Below are positions 28,813 through 37,073 of a stretch of 64,000 nt of DNA, in pieces. Each line of letters opens with the position of its first letter. Positions within the stretch are counted from its first letter, which is position 1. The notes under the pieces were generated by a model. The model was given only the letters and a program-made list of their open reading frames with translations. It did no database searches and was not told the origin of the DNA. The translations under genes were made by a program, and so were the position numbers. This DNA comes from Vibrio halioticoli NBRC 102217 (GTDB taxonomy: Bacteria; Pseudomonadota; Gammaproteobacteria; Enterobacterales; Vibrionaceae): the NCBI RefSeq assembly GCF_000496695.1, contig NZ_BAUJ01000018.1, positions 58,841 to 122,840 of the forward strand. Direction: 5' to 3'.

Positions 28813-29816
28813 TATTTACCAAACTTAACGCGAGGATCAACGGCCGCTACACACAGATCCGATATGATATTACCGAACATAAGCAGCAGTGCAGAGAGAG
28901 ACAAAATACCCATTACAACAGGGTAATCTCGTTGAATAATAGCTTCGTAGCCAAGCAGTCCAATACCGTCGATATTGAATACCACTTCAATTAAGAATGA
29001 GCCGGCAAGGAATACGCTAATTACTGAGCCAAAATGGCTCGCAATAGGAATTAAGCTGTTTCTTAATGCGTGTTTGTAAACCGAGTCTTTGTAGGTTAAG
29101 CCCTTGCTTACTGCTGTTTTGATGTAATCGGCTGACAAGTTTTCAAGCAAGTTGTTTTTCATTGTCATAGTCAAGATGGCAACATCGGCAATGGTGTAAC
29201 AAATGACCGGTAAAATGGCATGAGAAAACAAGTCTTGTACTTTGCCAAATAGGGTGAGCTCTTCGAAGTTATTACTGGTGAACCCCCCGAGAGGAAGTAC
29301 ATCAAAATAAAAGGCGAGTAAGGAGAGCAATAGCACCCCGAGCACATAGTTTGGCATCGAATAACCAATGAAAATGATAACCGAGCTGATATTGTCGCCT
29401 TTGCTACCATGGTGAATCGCTTTGTAGATCCCCAGAGGAATTGCGATACCGTAGCTAAGAATTAACGCTATTACACCGTAGAATAAAGACACCGGCATAC
29501 GCTCTTTAATCATGCTCCACACCGGATCATAGTAACGAGTTGATACGCCTAGGTTGAGATGAACCAAGTCTTTCAACCAGTCTGAATACGCGATATAGAC
29601 GGGTTTATCCATTCCATACAGTGCTTTTAACTCGTTGATTTCACTTTCTGAAAGGGTTTGAGAGGCTGTTTTAGCCCCACCGCTCATTTGCATTTGTGAG
29701 ATCATTCGTTCAACAGGTCCACCTGGAACGAAACGAGTCAAACAAAAGATCAGTACTGTTATTCCTAAAAAGGTAGGAATAATCAGTAAAAGTCTCTTAA
29801 TAAAATAACCTAGCAA
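28812..29816 (-). CDS. Peptide ABC transporter permease, OppB/YejB type
   Basis: Inner-membrane permease of 334 residues. It begins MLGYFIKRLLLIIPTFLGI, typical of OppB/DppB/YejB. About six helices follow with an EAA loop near YIKTAVSKGLTYKDSVYKHALRN. The C-terminus ends in DLCVAAVDPRVKFGK. It is the first transporter gene, 28 bp after the barrel protein gene, and its stop overlaps the next start. Confidence 0.92.
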   Translation of the reverse strand: MLGYFIKRLLLIIPTFLGITVLIFCLTRFVPGGPVERMISQMQMSGGAKTASQTLSESEINELKALYGMDKPVYIAYSDWLKDLVHLNLGVSTRYYDPVWSMIKERMPVSLFYGVIALILSYGIAIPLGIYKAIHHGSKGDNISSVIIFIGYSMPNYVLGVLLLSLLAFYFDVLPLGGFTSNNFEELTLFGKVQDLFSHAILPVICYTIADVAILTMTMKNNLLENLSADYIKTAVSKGLTYKDSVYKHALRNSLIPIASHFGSVISVFLAGSFLIEVVFNIDGIGLLGYEAIIQRDYPVVMGILSLSALLLMFGNIISDLCVAAVDPRVKFGK

Positions 29817-29844
29817 TTTAATTTCCTTACTTTGTATTGACTGC

Positions 29845-30726
29845 CTAGAACGAATAGTAGGTTGTTAGGTAAAAATGGGGGTCTTTATCATCGAACAGAT
29901 CTGATATTGGGCTTGGACCGTGTTCAGGATCATAATACTGCGCACTGTTGGTATAACCCACACCGACGTAGATGTTGTCGGTAGCTTGATAGCCTAACTC
30001 TTCAGTATGACTGATGGTTGGGTAGGTAGTGGAACCTTGATAGGTAATGTAGTTGTAGTCATCTAAGCTCACCGTAAAGTAAAACTTGTCAGAGATTTGA
30101 TATGTTGTATCAAGGGTTAACGCCAAAGTGTATTCAGTTAAGTTTTGGCCGCCGGCAGTTTTGTACTTATTAAAATACTTCGTGACCGATGGTGTTAGAG
30201 ACAGGCTTAAACCATCGACATAGCGGTCTACATCAAATGAAATTGGCACATAGCCTTTTAAACCAAAGTACAGATTAGTGTCTTGGGAGTATTGTGTGGT
30301 TGGTAAAATGACACGGCCTTGCACACCAATAGTGGTGAAATCATCAAAGAAGCTGTAAAGGTTATTGTATTTTGCATACAAAGAAGTTGATGACATACAC
30401 CAGTAATCTTTGGTGTGTGTAGAGCAGTAAGCGGTATCTAGGTAGTAGGCACCAGTAATAACGCCCGCGCTGAAATTTGGTGTGAACTGATAACCTAATT
30501 TTAGGTCAATAGAGAAGCTACGATCGTCTCTATAGTCGCTTGCCCAATCATCGGAGTAGGTACCCGCGACATAACCAGTAAACGCTGGTTGGAAAGTTTG
30601 GCTTGAATCAGCGTCTGCATTTTGAGTATTAGCTATAGTCGTTTCATTTGCCAAAGTTGTTGTCGCAGTTAGCGAAAGTAGGGCAAGTAAAACTCCGTTT
30701 TTTACCACTAGATTTGATCTGTTCAA
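29845..30726 (-). CDS. Putative outer-membrane beta-barrel protein
   Basis: 293 residues. The signal peptide ends near residue 26 (TTTLANE). The rest alternates hydrophobic and polar residues with many Tyr/Phe, as in a barrel of about 12 strands, and ends in the outer-membrane signature YYSF with a terminal Phe. No named family is clear to me. One pair of cysteines (AYCSTHTKDYWCMSS) probably makes an extracellular-loop disulfide. It is the first gene of the minus-strand peptide-uptake operon, so passage of peptides through the outer membrane is inferred. Confidence 0.7.
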   Translation of the reverse strand: MNRSNLVVKNGVLLALLSLTATTTLANETTIANTQNADADSSQTFQPAFTGYVAGTYSDDWASDYRDDRSFSIDLKLGYQFTPNFSAGVITGAYYLDTAYCSTHTKDYWCMSSTSLYAKYNNLYSFFDDFTTIGVQGRVILPTTQYSQDTNLYFGLKGYVPISFDVDRYVDGLSLSLTPSVTKYFNKYKTAGGQNLTEYTLALTLDTTYQISDKFYFTVSLDDYNYITYQGSTTYPTISHTEELGYQATDNIYVGVGYTNSAQYYDPEHGPSPISDLFDDKDPHFYLTTYYSF

Positions 30727-31322
30727 TTTGATATCTCAATAAAAATGAAAGTGTGTACGTATTGAGAGGGGTTGGGAAACAACCAATAGCACTATACAAA
30801 GGTTAATAAACCACTCTTAATGCAATCGGCAGTTTCTGCAGATTTATATACGGGCAGTTGAATATTCTGAGTAGTTATAGAATCAGCAATCCTTACTAAC
30901 TATAAAGCGAACAAACTCATTAAACCTAACTAGCGATAACTCAAATAGCTATAAGCCAATAAACGATAATACTTAGTTAATAAAGGTGATCGTAAAATTG
31001 AATCATATCTATGCGAGTTAGTTCCCTCACACGCGTGTTACTAAATTTTATAGTATATGACTCACTTATGCTTTTGATATAAATCAATATAAAAAAATCA
31101 AAATCGTCCATATATAAGAACAAAACTTTCATTTTTCGTCATTTAATAACCAGTACGGGCTGGGTTGGGATGAATTCAATCATTAAAAATGAAATATTAA
31201 AAACCATTTTTATATTTACGAGAAATTAATTCTATTTATAAGTCGATATGTAACTTGATTTCTATTATTTGAATTATTATTGAGCTAATTTGGAATTTAT
31301 TTAAATTGGTGAATAACAGTGA
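30727..31322. other. Promoter region of the peptide-uptake operon
   Basis: About 600 bp of very AT-rich DNA with no open frame of note. It lies between the barrel protein gene and the 3' end of the pseudouridine synthase gene, both on the minus strand. It must hold the operon's promoter. I see several TATA-rich tracts but no pair of hexamers or inverted repeat good enough to name. Confidence 0.35.
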
Positions 31323-32012
31323 TTATTTTTGAAATGAGCAAACTTCTTCCTGCGAAAGGTAACGCCATTGCCCTGGTTCAACATCTAGAGTCAGTGTGCC
31401 TATTTGCTCTCGGTGTAGAGCAACCACTCGATTGCCTATTGCAGAGAACATGCGTTTCACTTGATGGAACTTCCCTTCAATAATACTTAGGCGTACGTCT
31501 TTTGCTGATAATATTTCTAATGTCGATGGCCGGGTAAGAACTGACTCTCCCTGTAGTAATAGCCCTTGTTTGAATCGTGATTTGGCGTCCTCGGCGATAT
31601 CCTTAGCAAGCGTGACACGATATACCTTAGGGCACTTTTGCTGCGGATTGGTGATAGCAAATGACCAACGGCCGTTATCTGTGATTAATACCATTCCTGT
31701 GGTATCAGCATCTAAACGTCCTGCGATATGAAGTTCAGAGACCTTTTCAATTTGCATTGAATTAAATAATGATGGATACACTTCATCGATATTAGAACAA
31801 ATAGTGCCACTGAGTTTGTTCATCATAATATAGCGAAACGGCCGAGGTGTAAGAACATGAGTATTTAACTTTATGATATTGTTTTCATGTACTTGGGTTT
31901 GTTCTTTTGTCTCGATAGTTCCATTGACAGAAATATGCCCATTATGAATATGAAACAATGCCTCTGTTTTATTTAACTCGGTGCTTTTACAGACAAATTT
32001 ATCAAGACGCAT
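31323..32012 (-). CDS. RsuA-family rRNA pseudouridine synthase
   Basis: Cytosolic RNA-modifying enzyme. The ATG at 32012 gives 229 residues starting MRLDKFVCKS, the normal RsuA start. A GTG nine bases upstream is also open, and neither has a clear ribosome-binding site. An N-terminal S4 RNA-binding domain is at about 1–45. The catalytic motif GRLDADTTGMVLITDNG, with the catalytic Asp in RLD, is near residue 98, and the late EGKFHQVKRMF motif is typical. By family it probably isomerises a uridine of 16S rRNA (U516 in E. coli). It could be a second RsuA-like enzyme with another target. Confidence 0.88.
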   Translation of the reverse strand: MRLDKFVCKSTELNKTEALFHIHNGHISVNGTIETKEQTQVHENNIIKLNTHVLTPRPFRYIMMNKLSGTICSNIDEVYPSLFNSMQIEKVSELHIAGRLDADTTGMVLITDNGRWSFAITNPQQKCPKVYRVTLAKDIAEDAKSRFKQGLLLQGESVLTRPSTLEILSAKDVRLSIIEGKFHQVKRMFSAIGNRVVALHREQIGTLTLDVEPGQWRYLSQEEVCSFQK

Positions 32013-32108
32013 ATATATCACAATGCATTATTCGTAACCTTTATCTTAATTATCAATACGCTACTGTTGGAAGCTTTGTTAAGTATTCAGTGTTAATTAA
32101 TTTGTATA

Positions 32109-32699
32109 TTAGTTAAATACTTGATCTCTTACTTGTTGTTCCAGTTCAAATAGGTGATTAGTCGCTTCCATATAATCAGGATAATCAATAAAGTGCTTTT
32201 GATACTCTGGCGTCATAATCTGTATTTCTTCAGCGCGCATTAATTTCCAATACAGCGGGGTGGTGTGCAGCATAGTAGCTAATGGTTTAAACACTTGTTT
32301 TTCATAAGCTAAAAACAGATCTTCTAGTGTGGCTTCACGTTCATTTTCACTTTGGATTGACGCTTGGATAGAGGCCAGCGCTTTTTGGTAGTGAGCGTTG
32401 CCTTGCAGGCCTGACATCACTGGGATATTTTCTTTGGCCAATTCTTTCAGTTGCGTATGAACACTCTCAAGCCATGCCTGCTTGGTGAGTTCTTCTGGGG
32501 TAACGTTGTCAAAGTGATGGCGGATTTTCTTTTCCAGCTTTACTTGCGAGCTTACTAACGCTTTACGAACTTTTTGAAATGAAAGTTGATAGGTTTTGCA
32601 CAGTTCAATGATTAAGTCATGAAATCCATTGTCAGGGAAGTGCATACAGGCTTTAAATGTGGCAATGGCGTGTTCTTGTTGAGGGGTTAGCTCACTCAT
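32109..32699 (-). CDS. Conserved-looking protein of unknown function
   Basis: 196 residues from the ATG at 32699, chosen because AAGGA lies 8–12 bp upstream. The open frame extends to 32813 but would then overlap the next gene. It is cytosolic and largely helical, with no signal peptide, membrane segment or known motif. It begins MSELTPQQEHAIATFKACMHFPDNGFHDLI and holds one PEYQKHFIDYPDYMEA segment near the C-terminus. I do not recognise the family. Confidence 0.6.
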   Translation of the reverse strand: MSELTPQQEHAIATFKACMHFPDNGFHDLIIELCKTYQLSFQKVRKALVSSQVKLEKKIRHHFDNVTPEELTKQAWLESVHTQLKELAKENIPVMSGLQGNAHYQKALASIQASIQSENEREATLEDLFLAYEKQVFKPLATMLHTTPLYWKLMRAEEIQIMTPEYQKHFIDYPDYMEATNHLFELEQQVRDQVFN

Positions 32700-32802
32700 T
32701 GTGTCTTGATCCTTAAACTGTGGTGTAACGGTATTCTGTCTTTCAATGTGTGCTTTAAGCACGCTAAAGTAAAGTTGAAAATAGAGAGATGGTTTACAAG
32801 GC

Positions 32803-33153
32803 TTATAAACCAAAGCCCACTTTAGGTAACATACGCACCGAGCGCACGCCCCATGGGGTTAGGTCAGGTTTAGGCTCGCCGGTATAGTTACCCAAGCAGA
32901 TATAGCCTTTTGAAAGATAACGATATAAGAAATCCCCACCTTCTTGTTTAGCGGTTCTCTCATCATATAAAGGCAGAGCAATACGCTCCACACGCAAATC
33001 AGAAGCCTGCTTAAAAGCGGGATAAACTGAAGAGTTAACTTGATGGGCATCCAGATTTTTTAATAGTGCTTTGTCTGACATTGATGCTTTCTTACGAATA
33101 AAAAGCATAATCATACGTTTCTGTTGTTCCGATGAAACAATAAGCATTTCCAT
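32803..33153 (-). CDS. Small protein of unknown function
   Basis: 116 residues from the ATG at 33153, which has AAAGGA 9 bp upstream. An alternative start is the ATG at 33081 (MSDKALLKN), which would give a more ordinary soluble protein. The open frame runs further up into the 23-bp repeat at 33196, but that part is surely not coding. The C-terminal half has KGYICLGNYTGEPKPDL and a Gly-rich end. The family is not recognised. It lies 103 bp upstream of the next gene on the same strand. Confidence 0.5.
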   Translation of the reverse strand: MEMLIVSSEQQKRMIMLFIRKKASMSDKALLKNLDAHQVNSSVYPAFKQASDLRVERIALPLYDERTAKQEGGDFLYRYLSKGYICLGNYTGEPKPDLTPWGVRSVRMLPKVGFGL

Positions 33154-33195
33154 AACGATAATTCCTTTGAAAGAAGCGCAGTATATAAGAAGTGC

Positions 33196-33218
33196 GGGGT
33201 CAGGTCTTGAAATTTGCA
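33196..33218 (+). repeat. REP-like 23-bp repeat, copy 1 (forward)
   Basis: GGGGTCAGGTCTTGAAAT followed by TTGCA, an exact copy of the family consensus. It stands alone in forward orientation; the next copy (33596) is also forward. Confidence 0.9.
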
Positions 33219-33355
33219 CAGCTAGTTTTTACAAGTGTAGTTATGCTCGAAGTAGATACCAATAAAGCCAATCGATCCTCTGTCGCTGCAAACAAGATCA
33301 TAGTCGGATAAATGCTTCTATACTTTGTTGAATAACATCAAAGGAGAGATTTAAA

Positions 33356-33610
33356 ATGCTGAATGAAAACCACGCCTTTATTATTGATTTTCCTGAGTTA
33401 AAACTCGATATCGTTCAGTTAAATCATGATGATCCCGTGTTTAAAGCTAAGCTTGAGGAATATCATCAACTCGATTATCAAATCCGCGAACTTGAAGTTT
33501 CAGGTAGCCCAATAGACGACAATGAAATGCATGATCTCAAATTAAAACGCATGGAGTTAAAAGACAGTTTGTATCTCCAATTGACTCAGCACCATGGGGT
33601 CAGGTCTTGA
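33356..33610 (+). CDS. DUF465 (YdcH-like) family protein
   Basis: 84 residues, all helical, cytosolic. The C-terminal half MHDLKLKRMELKDSLYLQL matches the DUF465 pattern (L-K-K-x-K-L-x-L-K-D-E-L). The function of this family is unknown. An excellent ribosome-binding site AAGGAGAG lies 7 bp before the ATG. The last residues (GVRS) and the TGA stop codon are formed by the 23-bp repeat at 33596, so the original C-terminus has been replaced or ends in the repeat. Confidence 0.75.
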   Translation: MLNENHAFIIDFPELKLDIVQLNHDDPVFKAKLEEYHQLDYQIRELEVSGSPIDDNEMHDLKLKRMELKDSLYLQLTQHHGVRS

Positions 33611-33618
33611 TATTTGCA
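33596..33618 (+). repeat. REP-like 23-bp repeat, copy 2 (forward)
   Basis: Matches the consensus with one change (TTGATAT for TTGAAAT). It overlaps the end of the DUF465 gene and supplies its stop codon. It forms an inverted pair with copy 3 across about 305 bp. Confidence 0.9.
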
Positions 33619-33670
33619 TGATTGGTATAACGAAACTTTATACCTGAGCATGTGAGTGACACAGTAAAAG

Positions 33671-33724
33671 TAAGCAGAAAAGTGTAAGTTACACTAACAA
33701 TCTTTAATGGCGCTTTTCTGCTTA
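33671..33724. terminator. Terminator-like hairpin after the DUF465 gene
   Basis: A perfect 12-bp stem TAAGCAGAAAAG (33671–33682) and CTTTTCTGCTTA (33713–33724) encloses a 30-nt loop that itself holds the palindrome GTGTAAGTTACAC. It sits inside the repeat copy 2–copy 3 pair. The T-rich right arm is not followed by a long T-run. Confidence 0.5.
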
Positions 33725-33923
33725 TCGACTAACTCTGAATGGGTTTGATAATTTTAAATGTCTTTAAAAGCAGATTCATTTTTTCACTTCATCTATTAAT
33801 CTTATCTAAAATCAATCGGTTATGCTTGTTGTGGGGTGGCTTCTTATAGTGAGGCTTAATACCCCTTGATTATACTAATCGCTATCTCGATAAACTGCCT
33901 GCAGTTAAATTCCCCCAAGGTCC

Positions 33924-33946
33924 TGCAAATTTCAAGACCTGACCCC
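33924..33946 (-). repeat. REP-like 23-bp repeat, copy 3 (reverse)
   Basis: Exact reverse complement of the consensus, ending ...GACCTGACCCC. It closes the segment opened by copy 2 and lies 86 bp before the ompV start. Confidence 0.9.
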
Positions 33947-34032
33947 AAGATACATTCGGTTACAAACTTTTTTCTCGCGATGAAATATAGTGTTTCCAAC
34001 GTAAATTGAATCGAGCGAAAAAGGCATCAATT

Positions 34033-34809
34033 ATGAAAACAATTAGCTTAGCAATCTCTGCAATTTTATTATCACATGCAGCATTAGCTGATACTGGCAA
34101 CACATACATTCGTAACGGTAACATCTACACACACGAAGGCCATGCAGTAATCGGTGGTGGTGTCATTACCGGTAGCAAAATGTATAAAGGTCAAAAAGAT
34201 CAAACCAGTGCTTACATCAATGGTGGTTACCATGGTGTCGACTTCAATGCGGATTTAACCGGTATTAACTATCGTTTCCTTGGTACTAACGAAGACACAT
34301 TTAACATGAGTGTATTTGTTACAACTAACCCTGGTTTGGATGCGGATGATGCCACTATTCTTAAAGGCATGAAAGACCGTGACATGAGTGCTGATTTAGG
34401 TTTGAACGCTGACGTTCATCTTGGTCAAGGGACTCTTGCGGGTAAATTCCAACAAGATGTTACTGGTGCATACGAAAGCTTCCAAGCGGACTTAACTTAC
34501 TACCACCCATTGGCATTCGGTAGCGTTGATTTTGTTCCTTATGCTGGTGTTCACTACTACAGCGAAAAATTTGTTAATTACTATGGCGGTGTTTCTGCTG
34601 CTGATGCGACTGCTGAGCGTCATGAATATAAAGGCGACGGAGCATTTGCTTATAAAGTAGGTTACGCAATGGTAGTCCCTGTTACTGAGCACGTTGATAT
34701 TACTCAATCAACTGGCTACTCATACATCTCATCTGATTTTGCTGACTCGCCACTGATTGATACTCAAAATCAATGGGCAACAACACTAGGTGTGAATTAC
34801 ACATTCTAA
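34033..34809 (+). CDS. ompV: Outer membrane protein OmpV (MipA/OmpV family)
   Basis: Outer-membrane barrel of 258 residues. The ATG at 34033 is chosen because it follows AAGG and starts a clean signal peptide (MKTISLAISAILLSHAALA). The open frame reaches back to a TTG at 34006. The mature start TGNTYIRNGNIYTHEGHAV closely resembles V. cholerae OmpV as I remember it. Other matching blocks are NADLTGINYRFLG and the ending LGVNYTF with terminal Phe. It is followed by a lipoprotein gene 11 bp on. Its nearest minus-strand neighbours are the two-component genes, as in the V. cholerae locus. Confidence 0.88.
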   Translation: MKTISLAISAILLSHAALADTGNTYIRNGNIYTHEGHAVIGGGVITGSKMYKGQKDQTSAYINGGYHGVDFNADLTGINYRFLGTNEDTFNMSVFVTTNPGLDADDATILKGMKDRDMSADLGLNADVHLGQGTLAGKFQQDVTGAYESFQADLTYYHPLAFGSVDFVPYAGVHYYSEKFVNYYGGVSAADATAERHEYKGDGAFAYKVGYAMVVPVTEHVDITQSTGYSYISSDFADSPLIDTQNQWATTLGVNYTF

Positions 34810-34820
34810 GTAGAGGATGA

Positions 34821-35282
34821 ATGATGAAACTATTTAAACGTATATCAGTCATTGCCATATTTGCTTGTATGTTGTCGGCGTGTGCTACGCCGTACAACAC
34901 TCAAAAAAGCTTTTGGACCTTTGGTCAAGGTTTTGAAACTACGCAAATAGCACCAGATAGCTGGCAGATTAGTTTTGTAGGTAATGATCACACTGATAGA
35001 GCCTTGATGCGAAAATACGTCATGCATAAATCAGCTAAATTATGTCATGATGCTGGTTTCCCATACTTTATCTATACCACTGAGCAGACGACTCGTGATG
35101 CTGTAGGCGGTGTAGGAGTAGGAACTAAAATTAACAAAGACTTTATGTTCAACACGTCAAGTACGTTGCAAGAAGGAACAAGTATTGTCGAGGTTACCGG
35201 CCTAAAAACAAAACCTGCAAATCCAACAGGTCGCGTTTACGATACTGAGTTTTTGTTGAAGCATCTAAAAGTAAACGAATAG
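34821..35282 (+). CDS. CC0125/CC1285-like lipoprotein
   Basis: 153 residues. The signal peptide ends in the lipobox LSAC (Cys21), and the mature part begins with the ATPYNTQKSFW pattern. The segment SWQISFVGNDHTDRALMRKYVMHKSAKLCHDAGFPYF is typical of this poorly known lipoprotein family, in which a Cys and a YF pair recur. Function is unknown. An AGAGGA lies 5 bp before the tandem ATG ATG start, and the gene is 11 bp after ompV, so both are probably cotranscribed. A strong terminator follows. Confidence 0.8.
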   Translation: MMKLFKRISVIAIFACMLSACATPYNTQKSFWTFGQGFETTQIAPDSWQISFVGNDHTDRALMRKYVMHKSAKLCHDAGFPYFIYTTEQTTRDAVGGVGVGTKINKDFMFNTSSTLQEGTSIVEVTGLKTKPANPTGRVYDTEFLLKHLKVNE

Positions 35283-35312
35283 TTTCATCCTGACTGATAA
35301 CTTATAATATCT

Positions 35313-35345
35313 AAAACGCCATATTTCTTAATATGGCGTTTTTTG
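35313..35345 (+). terminator. Terminator of ompV and the lipoprotein gene
   Basis: A 12-bp stem AAAACGCCATAT (35313–35324) and ATATGGCGTTTT (35331–35342), a 6-nt loop, then a T-run. The A-run on the left may let it work on both strands. Confidence 0.92.
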
Positions 35346-35361
35346 TTTTGGGCCATCTCTT

Positions 35362-35384
35362 GGGGTCAGATCTTGAAATTTGCA
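35362..35384 (+). repeat. REP-like 23-bp repeat, copy 4 (forward)
   Basis: Matches the consensus with one change (TCAGATC for TCAGGTC). It starts 17 bp after the terminator hairpin and pairs with copy 5 across about 330 bp. Confidence 0.88.
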
Positions 35385-35716
35385 TGATTGAAGAGGGTAG
35401 GCTTTTGTATAGCGAGAGTCACTGTTGATGGATTGATGGATTGATGGATTGATGGATTAGTGGATCAGATATTGAGAAAGGTTAGACGTATTTAGAATGC
35501 CAAAGAGGTGTTACCCAGTATTTATTAGTTCAGTCATAGAGCCGTAAAATAGACGTCTTCTACATCAACCTAATACTTTAATTTCTATTTATCTTTCAAT
35601 TACTCAATGGTTTATTAAGTTTCTAGCTTGCCTGTCACAGGGAGAGAGTTAAGGGCTGTTAATTAACTATTGAGGCAAGGAAAAATAGACGCTGTTTCGT
35701 TTCAGTGACTCGTACC
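35385..35716. other. REP-bounded non-coding segment with a short tandem repeat
   Basis: No gene is seen. Besides the octamer repeat at 35425–35464, I find nothing that can be named. It lies between two converging transcripts, the ompV operon and the histidine kinase operon. Confidence 0.5.
35425..35464. repeat. Octamer tandem repeat (TTGATGGA)4
   Basis: Four perfect copies of TTGATGGA (35425–35456), then a degenerate fifth (TTAGTGGA). It is non-coding and likely to vary in copy number between strains. Confidence 0.95.
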
Positions 35717-35739
35717 TGCAAATTTCAAGACCTGACCCC
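35717..35739 (-). repeat. REP-like 23-bp repeat, copy 5 (reverse)
   Basis: Exact reverse complement of the consensus. It ends 14 bp before the 3' end of the histidine kinase gene on the minus strand. Confidence 0.9.
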
Positions 35740-35753
35740 ATCACCTTGCCCCA

Positions 35754-37055
35754 TCAACTGTTGTTATTAATTAGGAAGGTTAAGCGCATGCTGGCACCGC
35801 CAAGTTCTTTTGAGCGGTGAATGGTAAGAGGGGAGCCCATCCAGTGACCGATGCGGTTGACTATTGCCAGTCCCATACCGTGGCCAGCGTTGCCTCGGCT
35901 TTGTTGGCCGCGTACAAAAGGTTTTATCACTTGTGCTGCTTCTTGCTCATCAATGCCTTTGCCGTCGTCATCGACACTGAGTATGACGGTATGCTCTGTC
36001 GTTGTTATCTGAACTTTGATGGTACTTTGCCCAAAACGTTCCGCATTGCTCAATAAATTGCCCACTTGCATAGAGAGATACATAGGATCGCTCTGCACCC
36101 AAATAGGGTCAGCATCAGGGTTGAAGATGAGATTATGTTTATCCATTGAGTAACTTGCTAGCTTTGTTTGCAGCCAACTATTGAGTTCAATAGGCTCTAA
36201 TTCTGGCTTAATATTGGCTTGATCAAGTCTAGCGTAGCTTAAGAGAGTCGATACAAGCTCTTCCATAGAATTAAGGTCATGATTTAAGCGCGAAAAATAC
36301 TTAAGTTTGAGCTTTTCATTGTCGGTTTCTTCTAATGCTTCAATACCAAACCTTAGGCGGGCAATCGGGGTTTTTAAATCATGGGACACCGCGCGACTTA
36401 ACAGTTTATTGTCGTCGACCAATTGTTGTATGCGGTCTGCCATGCCATTAAATTCTTGCTCAATCTCGGAAATATAAGAGGATTTTTGTATCTTTATGCG
36501 GTGTTGTAAATTACCCATACCAAAAGATTTGGTCGCTTTACTCAAATTTAATAGTTGCTTAATTAATGGTGATACCCAAAGCAGTAATATAACGACTATT
36601 CCGGTATAAAAGAGGGCGGTATACATCTTATTAAGATCTAGCCCCTGATCTTCAGGTGGTATTAATTGAGTTTGGATATTGAGTACTTGATGGGTTTTAG
36701 GCAGTCGATAATGCAAAGACACCCCTTCATCGGATTGCAACAGCAATTGTCCGTCATTCTCAAATTGTGCTTTTAATGATGCAGGTAATGGGAACTGAGC
36801 TTCCGAGATAAGTGAAAGCTGTTCTTGATTATGTTCATTCCAAGTATCAATAAGATTTGTTGGGGGATATCCCAGCTGATCATCAAGTATTTGAGCGAAG
36901 CTACTCCCGGCCAGTCTAAGCGCCTGTATGCGTTCAGAGGTAGTCACTGAGGCCACTTTACTATCATGTTGCTGTGCATACTGACTGATCGACCACCCTA
37001 AGATCACTATCGATGCAAGAACAGCTATTACCAGTGAGACAATGAGTTTTCTCAT
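35754..37055 (-). CDS. Sensor histidine kinase (CarS/VprB-like)
   Basis: Inner-membrane kinase of 433 residues. The first helix is at about 6–25, a periplasmic sensor at about 26–143, and the second helix at about 147–165. A HAMP region follows, then the H-box AVSHDLKTPIARL with phospho-acceptor His225. The N-box is LLSNAERFG. The G1 motif is DDDGKGID and G2 is GHGMGLAIV. The N-box and short HisKA spacing fit the RstB-like class. It follows the response regulator gene by 18 bp. In V. cholerae, the kinase beside ompV (CarS/VprB, from memory) controls lipid A modification and polymyxin resistance. That function is an inference here. Confidence 0.88.
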   Translation of the reverse strand: MRKLIVSLVIAVLASIVILGWSISQYAQQHDSKVASVTTSERIQALRLAGSSFAQILDDQLGYPPTNLIDTWNEHNQEQLSLISEAQFPLPASLKAQFENDGQLLLQSDEGVSLHYRLPKTHQVLNIQTQLIPPEDQGLDLNKMYTALFYTGIVVILLLWVSPLIKQLLNLSKATKSFGMGNLQHRIKIQKSSYISEIEQEFNGMADRIQQLVDDNKLLSRAVSHDLKTPIARLRFGIEALEETDNEKLKLKYFSRLNHDLNSMEELVSTLLSYARLDQANIKPELEPIELNSWLQTKLASYSMDKHNLIFNPDADPIWVQSDPMYLSMQVGNLLSNAERFGQSTIKVQITTTEHTVILSVDDDGKGIDEQEAAQVIKPFVRGQQSRGNAGHGMGLAIVNRIGHWMGSPLTIHRSKELGGASMRLTFLINNNS

Positions 37056-37073
37056 ACTAATACTTCTACTTGG

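Larger units (their letters stand above)
33619..34032. other. REP-bounded intergenic segment before ompV
   Basis: No gene is seen. The stretch holds the terminator-like hairpin at 33671–33724, about 200 bp of AT-rich DNA, repeat copy 3 (33924–33946) and the ompV ribosome-binding region (AAGG near 34021). Confidence 0.5.

Noticed and set aside
33154..33219. Upstream extension of the minus-strand gene into repeat copy 1
   Set aside because: The extra residues come from the mobile repeat, and the start at 33153 has a strong AAAGGA site.
35425..35464. Tandem octamers considered as a CRISPR array
   Set aside because: The 8-bp units have no spacers between them, and no cas gene is nearby.
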